This document shows positions 46,266-56,888 of a DNA stretch of 64,000 nt, piece by piece. Made by a program: the position numbers and the translations under genes. Origin of the DNA: Sphingomonas echinoides ATCC 14820 (lineage in GTDB: Bacteria; Pseudomonadota; Alphaproteobacteria; Sphingomonadales; Sphingomonadaceae). The DNA lies in assembly GCF_000241465.1 (NCBI RefSeq), contig NZ_JH584235.1, positions 2,178,888 to 2,242,887 on the forward strand. Direction: 5' to 3'. Every line of letters starts with the position of its first letter. Position 1 is the first letter of the stretch. The notes beneath the pieces are model-generated. The model was not told the origin of the DNA and made no database searches. It was given only the letters and a program-made list of their open reading frames with translations.

Positions 46266-49073
46266 TCAGTTTTGGGTTGCCGCGATGACAGCTGCGCGCA
46301 AGGCTTCGATGCCGCTGCCGTCCTTCTTGATGTGGACCCGCAGAACGGGCCGCCCGCGCGCAGCAAGCACGGCCATGTCGCCGCGCGCCTGCGCAATCTG
46401 AATGGTGCCGAAGCTCGCCTTCCTGCCTGGGATCGACAGATCGGGATGGGGATCGCGCGTGATCGTCAGAAACAACCCGCTCGCCGGGCCGCCTTTATAG
46501 GCCTGCCCCGTTGAGTGTAGGAAACGCGGCCCAAAACCCGCGACCGTCGCCACCGCCTTGGTAGCACGCACCGCCATCCGCATCGCGGCCATTGCCGCCG
46601 CATTCGCCTCGTCGCGCTCGATAAATCCGAGGAAACCGGCATAATGTCCGGGCTTCAGCCGGGCAAAGTGGAGCCGCAGCAGGTTCACCGGATCGCCCGA
46701 GCCGAATCCGCTTTCGCCAGCAGCGTAGATCGCCAAGTCTGCGTCTTCCGCGATCGCGATCTCTGGTTCAAGCGCACTGGAAGCTTCATAAGCATCGACG
46801 AGCTCGCGCGTGGCGATTTTGGCATCCTCCACGTCGGGCTGGTCGAACGGATTGATCCCAATAACGGCGCTTGCAATTGCCGTCGCGATTTCCCAGCGGA
46901 AGAACTCCTGGCCGATCAAATCGCGTGAGGCGACCGTGATCCGGATGAGGGGATGGCCGGCCTGCTTTAGCTGCGCGAGCTTGCTGTCCAGCCCGTCCTC
47001 CGCGTCTCCTTCGAGGTGAAGATGCACGAACAGGCGATCGCTCCCGTAAACCTCCGGCGGTCCCGCGGGCTCAAGGTCGACCGGAATAATCCCCTTGCCT
47101 TTCTTGCCTGTCGACTCAGCAAGCAACTGCTCGAGCCAGGCCCCGAACGGTTCTAGTCCCTTGGATGCCAAGATGGTTAGCTTGTCGCGCCCGCCGATAG
47201 CCGCCTCGCCGATTATCACCCCAAGGCGCACGCCAGGGTTTGCTGCAGGAGGTGAATCGGCACCGCAGGCGAAGACCATTGGCTGGGTTTTCTCGTAGAA
47301 ATCCTGGATATCGATGCCCATCGCGGCGGCGGGAACCATGCCGAAAGCCGACAGCACCGAATAGCGCCCGCCGATCGCGGGATCCCCTGCGAAGATATGC
47401 GCGAAGCCATCCGCCTTCGCGGTCTGGTCCAGCTTTGATCCAGGGTCGGTGACCGCAACGAAATGGCTGCCGTCCTGGCCGGCCGCTGCATAGAAATAGG
47501 CGCGCAGGAGCTCAGGCTCCATTGTCGATCCCGATTTGGAGGATATTATGAACAGCGTGTTCGCCGGGTCGATCGCTGCCGCGACCGTCGCGATCTGGCC
47601 GGGGTCGCTGGTGTCGAGCACGTGCAGCTTTGGGCTACCCTTTGCGCTGCCGAGGATGCGCGCGATCACCTCGGGGCCGAGGCTCGATCCGCCCATGCCG
47701 AGCAGCACCGCGTCCTTGAAGCCTTTGGCTTCTTCACCGAGCATCTTGAGCGTGTCTGGATCAACCTGCTCACTGCGGGCGGCGGCGAGCCACCCGAGCC
47801 ATTTGCCCTCGTCCTTGCCGGTCCAGAGCGAGGCATCGCCCTTCCACAGCCGGCGCGGCCAAGCCTCGGCGCGAGCGGTTTCGAGGCGCGTGGCGACAGC
47901 CTCCTGAAGTCCTGCCGGGAGATCGACTGCCATCAAGTTTTGTCGGCGGCCGAGGAACGCGGTACGCTTGCCCGCGACCGCGCCAAGCAGTGCATCCGCC
48001 GCATCGGCGAACAGCGTCACACCCGCCTCGACCAACCTGTCCGCAATATCACCCAGTTTAAGGCCGAGACGCTCGGTTTCGGCCAGCACATGGAGTGCTT
48101 TATCCAGATTATCGGTCAGTGTGGCCAGGGCCGTGCCATGGTCACGGAACGCGTCCATCGTCCCAGGCGGCATCGTGTTGACGGTGTCGGGTCCGATCAG
48201 CGAGTCGATGTAGAGCGTATCGGGGTAGGCGGGGTCCTTAACCCCGGTCGAGGCCCACAATAGTCGCTGCGGCATCGCTCCCTTGGCGGCCAGCGCCTGC
48301 CATCGGTCGCTCGCGAGCAACTCCTGGTACCAGGCATAGGCAAGCTTGGCATTGGCGATTGCGACTTGGCCGCGAATGGCATTTAGAGCCTCGCTTTCCG
48401 GGTCGCCTTCCCTGACGCGCGCATCAATCGTCTTGTCGATCTGCGCATCGATGCGGCTGACGAAGAAGCTCGCGACGCTCGCGATCCGGTTGATCGCTTC
48501 TCCCTTCTTCACCCGCGCCTCGAGGCCGGCCATATAAGCCTCCGCGACCGCCTGATAAGCGGTGAGCGAGAAAAGCAATGTCACATTGATGTTGAGCCCA
48601 TCCTCGATCAGTTGACGGATCGCAGGAATGCCAGCCCGTGTGCCGGGCACCTTCACCATCAGATTGGGCTCGGCCACCATATCCCACAGTCGCCGTGCTT
48701 CCTCGATCGTGTCGTCGGTGCTGTTGGCGAGATTGGGCGAAACCTCAAGGCTTACATAGCCGTCCCCGCCGCCGAGCCGGTCGTACACCGGTCGTAGATC
48801 GGCGGCTGCCGCCTTGATGTCGGCGATCGCCTGGCTTTCGTAGGTATCGGTGACGCTCGCGTCGGCCTTGCCGAGGAAGTTGTTAAAACCCTCGTCATAG
48901 GCGTCGCCATGGCCCATCGCCTTCTCGAAGATCGAGGGGTTGGAGGTGACGCCGGTCAGACCGTCCTCCTCAACCAGCTTGCGCAGCCCGCCTTCGTTCA
49001 GAAATTTGCGGTCGACGAAGTCTAGCCACACGGCCTGTCCCGCAGCGCCAAGGTTTTTGAGACGGCGGGTCAT
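46266..49073 (-). CDS. tal-pgi: Bifunctional transaldolase/glucose-6-phosphate isomerase
   Basis: 935 residues. The transaldolase half (about 1-370) has [12 protein letters not shown] and the Schiff-base Lys in [11 protein letters not shown]. The isomerase half (about 385-935) has [14 protein letters not shown] and [15 protein letters not shown]. This fusion is known from several bacteria and cyanobacteria. ATG 49073 overlaps the tkt stop by ATGA. Confidence 0.92.
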   Translation of the reverse strand: MTRRLKNLGAAGQAVWLDFVDRKFLNEGGLRKLVEEDGLTGVTSNPSIFEKAMGHGDAYDEGFNNFLGKADASVTDTYESQAIADIKAAAADLRPVYDRLGGGDGYVSLEVSPNLANSTDDTIEEARRLWDMVAEPNLMVKVPGTRAGIPAIRQLIEDGLNINVTLLFSLTAYQAVAEAYMAGLEARVKKGEAINRIASVASFFVSRIDAQIDKTIDARVREGDPESEALNAIRGQVAIANAKLAYAWYQELLASDRWQALAAKGAMPQRLLWASTGVKDPAYPDTLYIDSLIGPDTVNTMPPGTMDAFRDHGTALATLTDNLDKALHVLAETERLGLKLGDIADRLVEAGVTLFADAADALLGAVAGKRTAFLGRRQNLMAVDLPAGLQEAVATRLETARAEAWPRRLWKGDASLWTGKDEGKWLGWLAAARSEQVDPDTLKMLGEEAKGFKDAVLLGMGGSSLGPEVIARILGSAKGSPKLHVLDTSDPGQIATVAAAIDPANTLFIISSKSGSTMEPELLRAYFYAAAGQDGSHFVAVTDPGSKLDQTAKADGFAHIFAGDPAIGGRYSVLSAFGMVPAAAMGIDIQDFYEKTQPMVFACGADSPPAANPGVRLGVIIGEAAIGGRDKLTILASKGLEPFGAWLEQLLAESTGKKGKGIIPVDLEPAGPPEVYGSDRLFVHLHLEGDAEDGLDSKLAQLKQAGHPLIRITVASRDLIGQEFFRWEIATAIASAVIGINPFDQPDVEDAKIATRELVDAYEASSALEPEIAIAEDADLAIYAAGESGFGSGDPVNLLRLHFARLKPGHYAGFLGFIERDEANAAAMAAMRMAVRATKAVATVAGFGPRFLHSTGQAYKGGPASGLFLTITRDPHPDLSIPGRKASFGTIQIAQARGDMAVLAARGRPVLRVHIKKDGSGIEALRAAVIAATQN

Positions 49074-51154
49074 TTGTTCTTCTCGATCAGATCGCGCGCC
49101 ACGGCGCAGATATTGTCGACGGTGAAACCGAATTTTTCCTGGAGCTTGGCGAGCGGCGCCGAGGCTCCGAAGGTCTTCATAGTTATTGTCCCGCCGTCAT
49201 GTCCGACATAGCGGTCCCAGCCCATCGATCCGCCCTGTTCGACGGCGAGCCGCGCGCGCACCGCATCGGGGAACACTCTGTCGCGATAGGCGTCGTCCTG
49301 CTTTTCGAACAAATACCAGCTCGGCAGCGAAACCACTCGCGATCGGACGCCTTCGCCCGATAACTTCTCGTGGGCGGCCACCACCATCGGCAGTTCGCTG
49401 CCGGTACCGATGAGGATGATCTCGGGATCGCCGCGCTCGGCGTCGCCAAGGATGTAGCCGCCTCTCTCCAGCCCGTCGGCGGACGCATATTTTGTTCGAT
49501 CGAGCGTCGGGATCGCCTGGCGCGAGAGGATCAGCGCGGTCGGCTCGTGGCTGTGGCTGAGAGCGACCTTCCACGCTGCCGCCACCTCGTTTGCGTCGCC
49601 CGGCCGGATCGTGTCGAGCCCAGGGATGGCTCGAAGCGTGGCCAGATGTTCGATCGGTTGGTGAGTCGGCCCGTCCTCGCCGACACCAATAGAATCATGC
49701 GTGAACACGAACACGACCGGCAGTTCCATGATCGCTGCCAGCCTTATCGGCGCGCGCATATAATCCGCGAAAACCAGGAAGGTGCCGGTGTAGGAGCGCA
49801 GGTAGGATAGGGCCATGCCGTTGGCGATCGATCCCATCGCATGCTCCCGCACACCGAAGTGCATGTTGCGACCTGAATGGTCGTTCTTCCCAAACGATCC
49901 CGCTCCCTGAAAAGTCAGGCTAGTCTTGGTAGAGGGCGAGAGATCCGCCGCGCCCCCGATCAGCAGCGGCACGTGCGGTGCGATTGCGTTCAGCACCTTG
50001 CCACCGCTGTCGCGCGAGGCCAGCCCCACGGCATCGGGAGGAAAGGTGGGGATTGTTGCCTGCCAGTCACTCGGCAGCTTGCCCCGGCGCAGCAGGTCCA
50101 TCTCCCTGGCCTCAGCTGGAAAGCTCTCGCGGTAGCGGGCCAAGGTTTCCTCCCACGCCTCGCGTGCCGGCCTGCCGCGTCCCGCAACCGCGGCGTTGAA
50201 CGCTTCTGCCACACCGTCCGGCACGAGAAACTGGGCGCCTTCGGGCCAGCCATAGGCTTTCTTGGTAGCGCGGACATTGTCTTCGCCCAGTGGCTCGCCG
50301 TGCGCCTTCTCGCTACCTGCTCTGGGGCTGCCCCAGCCGATCACCGAGCGGATGACGATGAGGGTCGGCCGGTCATGGGCGTCGCGAAAGGCCGCGATTG
50401 CGCGCGCGACGGCCCTGGTGTCGTTAGCGTCATCGACCTGGATGACGTTCCAGCCATAGCCCTCGAATCGTTTGCCGACATCCTCGGTGAAGGCGAGCTC
50501 GGTCGAACCTTCGATCGAGATATGATTGCTGTCGTAGATCCAGCAGAGATTTGACAGGGCGAGATGTCCGGCGAGTGATGCGGCCTCACTCGAGACGCCC
50601 TCCATCATGTCGCCGTCGCCGCACAGCACATAGATGTTGTGATCGAACAGCTCGAAACCGTCGCGGTTGAAGCGCGAGGCAAGCGCCCGCTCGGCAATCG
50701 CCATGCCGACCGAATTGCCGCACCCTTGGCCGAGCGGGCCGGTCGTCGTCTCGACACCGGTAGTCATACGGTACTCGGGGTGGCCCGGGGTCTTCGAGCC
50801 GAGTTGGCGGAACTGCTTGATGTCGTCGAGACCGACCGCGGGCCTGCCCGTCGGCTTGCCGTCCGGGTCAATCTCCTTGACCAAGGCCAAGTGCAGCACC
50901 GCATAGAGCAGCATCGAGGCATGGCCGACCGAAAGAACGAAGCGATCGCGGTTCGGCCAGTCGGGCGTGTCCGGATCGTAGCGGACGAAGTCCCGCCACA
51001 GCGTGTAGGCCACCGGCGCCATCGCCATCGGCGTGCCCGGATGGCCCGAATTGGCCTTCTGTACGGCATCCATCGCCAACGTGCGGATGGTGTCGATCGC
51101 GCGCCTTTCGAGTGCTTCGTCCGGTTGAGCCAGCTGTGCCGAGTCCGCTTTCAT
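49070..51154 (-). CDS. tkt: Transketolase
   Basis: 694 residues from ATG 51154 (ATG 51166 adds four residues). GHPGTPMAMAP, thiamine-diphosphate motif GDGDMMEGVSSEA and PTHQPIEHLATLRAIPG of the pyrimidine domain are intact. ATG 51154 is chosen because it overlaps the upstream stop as ATGA, the operon's usual junction. Confidence 0.92.
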   Translation of the reverse strand: MKADSAQLAQPDEALERRAIDTIRTLAMDAVQKANSGHPGTPMAMAPVAYTLWRDFVRYDPDTPDWPNRDRFVLSVGHASMLLYAVLHLALVKEIDPDGKPTGRPAVGLDDIKQFRQLGSKTPGHPEYRMTTGVETTTGPLGQGCGNSVGMAIAERALASRFNRDGFELFDHNIYVLCGDGDMMEGVSSEAASLAGHLALSNLCWIYDSNHISIEGSTELAFTEDVGKRFEGYGWNVIQVDDANDTRAVARAIAAFRDAHDRPTLIVIRSVIGWGSPRAGSEKAHGEPLGEDNVRATKKAYGWPEGAQFLVPDGVAEAFNAAVAGRGRPAREAWEETLARYRESFPAEAREMDLLRRGKLPSDWQATIPTFPPDAVGLASRDSGGKVLNAIAPHVPLLIGGAADLSPSTKTSLTFQGAGSFGKNDHSGRNMHFGVREHAMGSIANGMALSYLRSYTGTFLVFADYMRAPIRLAAIMELPVVFVFTHDSIGVGEDGPTHQPIEHLATLRAIPGLDTIRPGDANEVAAAWKVALSHSHEPTALILSRQAIPTLDRTKYASADGLERGGYILGDAERGDPEIILIGTGSELPMVVAAHEKLSGEGVRSRVVSLPSWYLFEKQDDAYRDRVFPDAVRARLAVEQGGSMGWDRYVGHDGGTITMKTFGASAPLAKLQEKFGFTVDNICAVARDLIEKNK

Positions 51155-53556
51155 GAATTTGGGCATCCACAGGAGAGCTGAGATTCTGGGCGGTCTTCGG
51201 GAAGACCTGTTCGGAATGCGTTGGGTACCCGCCTGAGAGGTTTATTACCGGCCGTGCAAAGTTCGACCACGCGCCGGGCTTTACTCAACGAGGCATCCTT
51301 CTCGGCCGCGCTCAGGATCGCGGTCAGCGCGGAAAGATATGCGAGCGTCGATTCAGCGCCTTGGTTGGCATTGCGCCGGTCCGGATGGAGACCATCGAAG
51401 CAGGCGCCTCGTTTGACGTCCACGACGGGAATGCCAAGGTCGTTTGCCCCGAGAAACCAGTTGAATGCACGGCGCGCTTCGCGCTGCCACCATGCGTCGC
51501 TCGTGACTCGCGCCGCGGTAAGGCATGCACCAACCGCTGCACAGGCTTCCAGGGGCTGTTGGTCGAATGGCTGCGGATGACGCCGATCGCTTCCAAATGT
51601 TTCGGTTCCGATAGGCCGAAAGTGCCCCACTTCGGCCGTCTGCAGCGTCATCAGCCACCGTAGCGTATCGAGGCCGGCATCAAGGTGAGACTGGTTGCCG
51701 GTGTCATGGCCGCTTTCGATGAGAGCTTCACACAATCGGGCATTATCATAGCCGAGCCTGTCTTCGAACCAGACCCAGTCGGGCGCAGCTGCGTCACACC
51801 AACGTTGGAACAAGCGATTGGACAGTTCTCCTCGCAGCTGCTCCAGGTTGCGATGGCCTGGGAAGCGCCGGAGAAGTTTTGAGATGCCGAGCAGCCCGTA
51901 GGCCCAGGCGCGCGGCGTGGTCAGCGCTACCAACGCGGGTGCCATCTCCAGCAAGCGCGCGGCGGCCCATCCGTCCAGGAATCGATCGTCTTTTCGCATT
52001 GCGAACGCGCCCAGTGCCCAGACCGTGCGACCATGCGCGTCGTCGGCTCCCGCATCGTCGAGCCATGTGCGGTCGAACCCCATGAAATTATGAACGCGGT
52101 TATCCTTTGGCGACCAGGCGTGCTCAACGAACGCGGCATATGTCAGCGCAAGCTGCTCCTCCTGTGGCGTGAGAGAACGCAGCGTCGAGAGTTCAGAGAG
52201 AAGCAACAGCGCGCGCGCGTTGTCATCGAGACAGTAGCCGTGCCTCCGGTCCGGAACCGCGAATTTTGTGTGCTGGGTTATGCCGACCATGTCGGTAAGA
52301 GCGGCGAGATGGTCCGTCGTTATCGGTGGAAGCGCCCTGTTCCAGGCTTCGTCATTTGAAGGACGTATAGCCCGCGACGCGCCGGAGCGTCTTTCAAATC
52401 GGACATCGGAGAAGACTTTCAGGTACTGCTTCGCCACGCTCGACCAGATCATCGCGCGACCGCGCTCGTACGCGCGGGTTCGAATCTCGCTACGCGACGC
52501 GCCATCGACGATCAATCGAGCGACGGCAGCTCCGAGTGCATCCGGTTCCGAAAACGGCACCAGAACGCCACAATGGTCGGCGAGCAGTTCCTGCGCATAC
52601 CAGAAGGGCGTCGAGACGACCGCTTTACCAAGGGCAACAGCGTAGGCCAGCGTTCCTGAAACGATCTGCGCTTCATTGGGGTAAGGCGATAGGTAGATAT
52701 CGCATGCAGCCAAATGGTCGAGCAGCTCATCCAGTGAGAGATATCGGTCGACAAAGCAAATATTCTCGATGACGCCGAGTTCGGCTGCGAGTGCAACGAG
52801 GCTATCGCGATAGCGTTCGCCTTCATCCCTAACGAGGTTGGGGTGGGTTGCGCCGACGATCATATAGAGCAGATTGGGATGGTCGCGAACGAGTGCCGGC
52901 ACTGCACGAATTGCCGTTTCGATACCCTTGCCTGGACCAAGCAGGCCAAAGGTCATCAACAGGGTCCGGTCTGCAAGTCCCAGTTTGTGCTTCGCCATCG
53001 CCGGATCGATAAAGGCTCGGTCCGGAACGCCGTGTGGTATCACGGCGATGTGCTCGGCCGGGACATCATAGACGTCCTGCAGAATGCGCCGTCCTTTGTC
53101 CGCCATGACGACGAGGCGCGATGAATGTTCGATGATGCCATCCATGACGCGACGTTGTGCAGGGTTGGGGTTGGCCAGTACGGTGTGTAGCGTCGTGACG
53201 ATCGGAGCGCTGAGGCCGCTGAGAAGGCCAAGGATGTATTCACCGGCCTCGCCTCCGAAGATCCCGAACTCGTGCTGAAGAGAAACGAGATCGACGTTCG
53301 ACACGTTGAGGAAATCGGCGGCGACTGCATAGGACGCGGGCGTGGCCTGCTGGATCTCCAGGGCGACATCGGGCGGATAGGCGTAAGTGTTGGCATCGTC
53401 CGTCAGCGCGATCGTCGTTGAAGAAAGATCGGAATCGCAGTTCTTCAATGCCTGCTGCAGATCGTTGGTGAAGGTGGCGATGCCACACTGCCTCGGAACG
53501 CACGTTCCTATCACGGCAATACGCTTGAGCGGGGGAATGATCACAGAGTGGTTCAT
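51151..53556 (-). CDS. GT4-type glycosyltransferase fused to a C-terminal alpha/alpha-barrel glycosidase-like domain
   Basis: 801 residues. The first ~400 form a GT-B fold: CGIATFTNDLQQAL start, HEFGIFGGEAGEYI, and the nucleotide-sugar site GKAVVSTPFWYAQEL with SPYPNEAQIVSG. Residues ~430-790 are helical with HGYCLDDNARALLLL, FMGFDRTWLDD and NQGAESTLAYL, resembling alpha/alpha-barrel glycosidase or phosphorylase domains. ATG 53556 has GAGGTTGAG upstream. First gene of the pentose-phosphate operon. A mannosyl or glucosyl transferase role is inferred. Confidence 0.8.
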   Translation of the reverse strand: MNHSVIIPPLKRIAVIGTCVPRQCGIATFTNDLQQALKNCDSDLSSTTIALTDDANTYAYPPDVALEIQQATPASYAVAADFLNVSNVDLVSLQHEFGIFGGEAGEYILGLLSGLSAPIVTTLHTVLANPNPAQRRVMDGIIEHSSRLVVMADKGRRILQDVYDVPAEHIAVIPHGVPDRAFIDPAMAKHKLGLADRTLLMTFGLLGPGKGIETAIRAVPALVRDHPNLLYMIVGATHPNLVRDEGERYRDSLVALAAELGVIENICFVDRYLSLDELLDHLAACDIYLSPYPNEAQIVSGTLAYAVALGKAVVSTPFWYAQELLADHCGVLVPFSEPDALGAAVARLIVDGASRSEIRTRAYERGRAMIWSSVAKQYLKVFSDVRFERRSGASRAIRPSNDEAWNRALPPITTDHLAALTDMVGITQHTKFAVPDRRHGYCLDDNARALLLLSELSTLRSLTPQEEQLALTYAAFVEHAWSPKDNRVHNFMGFDRTWLDDAGADDAHGRTVWALGAFAMRKDDRFLDGWAAARLLEMAPALVALTTPRAWAYGLLGISKLLRRFPGHRNLEQLRGELSNRLFQRWCDAAAPDWVWFEDRLGYDNARLCEALIESGHDTGNQSHLDAGLDTLRWLMTLQTAEVGHFRPIGTETFGSDRRHPQPFDQQPLEACAAVGACLTAARVTSDAWWQREARRAFNWFLGANDLGIPVVDVKRGACFDGLHPDRRNANQGAESTLAYLSALTAILSAAEKDASLSKARRVVELCTAGNKPLRRVPNAFRTGLPEDRPESQLSCGCPNS

Positions 53557-54021
53557 GCTCAACCTCAAATATGAAAGTGTCTCTGGGAGTGGCTTACACT
53601 GGCTGGAGGCCGCGTCCGCTGCTCCCTCATGATCGCGCCGCGGCAGGACGCCGGTTTCTGAGGAGTGGGATTCGTGACCCGACCATGTTGTCGGGCTTCG
53701 ACCACCGTCCAGAGTCAAGGCCGATATTCTGTCCCCACGGCCCGAGCAGCTTGGACGCAGGATTGCGCACCCAAGCCGGCTTTAAGGCGTCAGTGCTTGC
53801 GCGGTGGCTTGGGCGATTGGCTTGCATTTCCTTGATTTATGTCAGGCACACACACGTAGCGTTACGTAATGTTCACAAGACTTGCTGACCGATGTCGTCC
53901 TGAGCGAGGCCGCGCGTCGTTCGGATTCGCGATGCTGCATTGGCTGAGGCGGAAAGCTTCAATCTCAAGCCGAGCTTGACCTGTCAGTGCGAAAGCTGGA
54001 TCGCTAGGCGCCAATCATCAT
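53557..54021. other. Divergent-free gap upstream of the glycosyltransferase operon
   Basis: About 465 bases. A minus-strand TTACGTAACGCTACG lies near 53855-53869 and partly resembles the element at 35914. No gene or terminator supported; the operon promoter is probably here. Confidence 0.45.
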
Positions 54022-55425
54022 TTACCGCGCGGCCGGCGCGATCCACGAAACCGTCGTCATGATGGCGACGCCAACCATGACCAGACAGGCCGCGCCACCG
54101 AGCAGTTGCAGCCGCCGGGGAATGGGGTGACCGTTCATCGCTTCGGAATCCGAGCCGAGCCATATCACCAGGGCAATAAGTGGGGCTGCAACAAAGCCGT
54201 TGATGACAGCACTCCACAGCAGCGCCTGCATGGGACTGATCGGCGAGAAATGAACGAGAATGCCCAGAATGCCGGCCGAAGCTATCACGCTGTAAAAAGC
54301 CTTGGCATTCCGAGGTGCCAGCCCAAGGCCCGCACGCCACCCAAAGGCTTCGGAGACCGCATACGCCGCCGAGCCGGCTAGAACCGGGACGGCAAGAAGG
54401 CCGGTCCCGATGATACCGCTGGCAAAAAGTGCAAAGGCAAAGTCGCCCGCCAGCGGCCTGAGTGCTTCGGCCGCCTGCGCGGCCGTATCGATCTGCGTAA
54501 TACCAGCGATATGCAAGGTCGCGGCGGTGGTTATGATGATAAAAATGGCAATGAGGTTTGAAAAAAACATACCGAACCAGCTATCGAGGCTAATCCGGCG
54601 CTCTTCGCCGGCGCTGACTTCCGATGTCGAAAGGCTTTTCGCTTTAGCTCTGGCATCTTCTGCTTCCTGGGAGGCCTGCCAGAAAAACAAATAGGGGCTG
54701 ATCGTGGTGCCGAAGATCGCGGCTACCAGCATCCAGGCGCTTGAGTCCGGCATGCTCGGTAGCAGGACTCCACGCAGCACATCGCTCCATGACAGGTGCA
54801 CGGCAAATGCCGTAGCCGCATAGGCCAGCAATGCCAGCGTCATCCATCTCAGGAAACGCGCGTAGCGCTTGTAGTCGAGGAAGGTCTCTAACAGCGTTGA
54901 GAGCAAGGCGAATATGATGACCCAGAGGTGCGGCGCGCCGCCGCCGATGAGCGACATTGCCGAACCCATCGCTCCCAGATCAGCACCAAGGTTGATGACA
55001 TTGGCGACCACGAGGAGCAGAACGACCGTTCGGAGCAGCGCGAGCGGGCAGCGCTTGCTGATCGCCGCCGTCAAACCTTCGCCCGTCGTTCTGCCGATCC
55101 GCCCGCACGTCTCCTGCACAGCTGCGGCGAGCGGCCAGGTAAGCAACATCGTCCAACCGAGCGTGTAACCGTAAGCCGCTCCCGCTTGCGCATAGGTTGC
55201 AATCCCGCTTGGATCGTCGTCGGCCGCCCCGGCAATGAATCCCGGGCCAAAAATCCGCCCGATACTCTGAAGCCGGTGAGCGTGCGGGATCGCCACTTGC
55301 CCCTCGCCCGCGGCCTGGCCAGGGGTCGGCGGCAAGTGCAGATCGGCTTCAAGAAGCGTGGTCCCTTGCCCGGCCTGCCCGGGCAAGGGGACACAGCGTT
55401 CCGCAGGATCATTGGGCGCGTTCAC
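54022..55425 (-). CDS. Nramp-family divalent metal transporter with non-canonical TM1/TM6 motifs
   Basis: 467 residues, 11 predicted membrane helices. The Nramp fold is recognisable, but the canonical DPGN (TM1) is DDDPSGIATY and the MPHN region (TM6) is IFGTTISPYLFFWQ. GTG 55425 is preceded by GAGGAG and starts NAPNDPAE. The ion is therefore not predictable from the usual Mn/Fe motif; Mg- or proton-independent relatives are possible. Last gene of the minus-strand redox cluster. Confidence 0.8.
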   Translation of the reverse strand: MNAPNDPAERCVPLPGQAGQGTTLLEADLHLPPTPGQAAGEGQVAIPHAHRLQSIGRIFGPGFIAGAADDDPSGIATYAQAGAAYGYTLGWTMLLTWPLAAAVQETCGRIGRTTGEGLTAAISKRCPLALLRTVVLLLVVANVINLGADLGAMGSAMSLIGGGAPHLWVIIFALLSTLLETFLDYKRYARFLRWMTLALLAYAATAFAVHLSWSDVLRGVLLPSMPDSSAWMLVAAIFGTTISPYLFFWQASQEAEDARAKAKSLSTSEVSAGEERRISLDSWFGMFFSNLIAIFIIITTAATLHIAGITQIDTAAQAAEALRPLAGDFAFALFASGIIGTGLLAVPVLAGSAAYAVSEAFGWRAGLGLAPRNAKAFYSVIASAGILGILVHFSPISPMQALLWSAVINGFVAAPLIALVIWLGSDSEAMNGHPIPRRLQLLGGAACLVMVGVAIMTTVSWIAPAAR

Positions 55426-55511
55426 GGTGACACTCCTCGCCTGGGCGAAGATGTCGCCGGGTTTGATAATTGGAGGGCTCTTCGATGGCAGGTCGGGTTT
55501 GGCGAGGATTT

Positions 55512-56207
55512 TCAGTGCACTTTGACCATGCCGACACCCTTGATATTGTTGAACGAGTCGGTCTGGTGGCAACTGAAGCATTGATCAACCCGCGCCCGTT
55601 TTTCACCGCTGATCATCTTGTCCATCATTTCGAAGTGCATCATGTTGTGGCTCGGCGGCGGCTTGTGGCACTGCGAGCATTCGGTGGATTTGGGGCTGGG
55701 GTGCAGATACCCGCTGATTTTCCAGCTCGTTGTGGTGTGGCAGCTTGCACAATCACTGCCGAAGAACCCCAGGTGCTTGTCGCGGGGGGCGTGACAGGAC
55801 TGGCAATCGAGAGGAGTGTCACGCCCTGTCGCCCGTTCGGCGATGCGCTCGAGAACCTGGTGATCCATCCGGACCGGACGGAGCGTGTTTCCCTGATGCT
55901 CGATATGGCAGCCACTGCATTCCTTGATGTTGACATGGAAAGCGGTCGAAGGCTTCTTCAGGATTTCCGGCGAAGCTGCGTGGCAGGCTATGCAGGTCTC
56001 GGCCTTGATGCCCCGATTGGGTGTATGGCAACTCTCGCATTTGCCCTCGAGAAAAGCATGGGCGTTCGACAGCGAACCGGGTCGAACCGACGCCGCCCAT
56101 TGCGGCAGCGCGGCGCTGCCCGAGCGGTAAATGGTAAGGGGGATGATGATCGCGGTGGCCAGGACCAGTGTCGCGAGGATCAGGCAGACGATACCAGTCC
56201 GCTTCAT
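55512..56207 (-). CDS. Membrane-anchored heptaheme cytochrome c
   Basis: 231 residues. One N-terminal helix (GIVCLILATLVLATAIIIPL) and then seven CxxCH heme-c sites (CESCH, CIACH, CSGCH, CQSCH, CASCH, CSQCH, CFSCH). Spacing resembles cytochrome c3/class III multiheme proteins rather than NapC/NirT. Periplasmic. ATGA overlap with the cytochrome-b-like gene upstream shows coordinated production. Confidence 0.85.
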   Translation of the reverse strand: MKRTGIVCLILATLVLATAIIIPLTIYRSGSAALPQWAASVRPGSLSNAHAFLEGKCESCHTPNRGIKAETCIACHAASPEILKKPSTAFHVNIKECSGCHIEHQGNTLRPVRMDHQVLERIAERATGRDTPLDCQSCHAPRDKHLGFFGSDCASCHTTTSWKISGYLHPSPKSTECSQCHKPPPSHNMMHFEMMDKMISGEKRARVDQCFSCHQTDSFNNIKGVGMVKVH

Positions 56208-56887
56208 GGCCACCACCGCAAGCCGAAGTAGACGCTGCTCCAGATGTGGATCGTCAGCAATCCGTACATGATGATCGCAGCGACAATATGCACGACGACC
56301 CACTTGTCGAGCGTGGCCTTGATGACGTCGCGTGCAGTAATCGTGAATTCGAGGTCGGATATTGCGCCAAGGAGCGAGTCCAGCGGCAACCCTGACGGAT
56401 CAACGACGCTTTGATGGCGCAGATCGGCCGATACGGCGGCAAGCACATCATAGCGGTCGCGCAGAACCTTGAGTTCCTTTTGCTGAAACCGCAATTCCTG
56501 CCCGACCTGCGCCAGATAATATCGGCCAATGAAGCCCGTGACGACGACAGTCAGCATCGCGATCACGAGGGCGATGCCGATCGGGCTTTGAAACTTGTGC
56601 CCCGAATGGATGATTCCGAGCAGAGCGCCGATCGCGCCGGCATACACATGGAAGCTGAGCAGTCCTCCGAGGGAGACGAGGCGCTGCGTGCGCTCCTTGA
56701 CCCACGCCTGCCGCTTTACGATGCTGTAGACGAGCAGAAGCACGAAAAGCAGGGCGGCGGCGATGCCGAACAGTCCGCCTGCCAGGCTCCCGGGGAAACG
56801 CGGTGCGGAATGCAGCAGGAAGGCCGGGACCAGCAGCGCAAGAGCGCTCAGCAGAGCGCCGACCGTTACTTTCTCGGTTTCGGTCAT
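56204..56887 (-). CDS. Four-helix membrane protein resembling a b-type cytochrome
   Basis: 227 residues. Helices near 10-30, 37-60, 75-95, 100-120 and a final one (VVVHIVAAIIMYGLLTIHIW). His residues in FHVYAGAIGALLGIIHSGH and HIVAA/TIHIW could ligate heme. Between them a cytoplasmic helical loop with SADLRHQSVVDP. No family name is certain. Position between the Fe-S reductase gene and the heptaheme gene suits an electron conduit through the membrane. Confidence 0.6.
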   Translation of the reverse strand: MTETEKVTVGALLSALALLVPAFLLHSAPRFPGSLAGGLFGIAAALLFVLLLVYSIVKRQAWVKERTQRLVSLGGLLSFHVYAGAIGALLGIIHSGHKFQSPIGIALVIAMLTVVVTGFIGRYYLAQVGQELRFQQKELKVLRDRYDVLAAVSADLRHQSVVDPSGLPLDSLLGAISDLEFTITARDVIKATLDKWVVVHIVAAIIMYGLLTIHIWSSVYFGLRWWP

Positions 56888-56888
56888 T

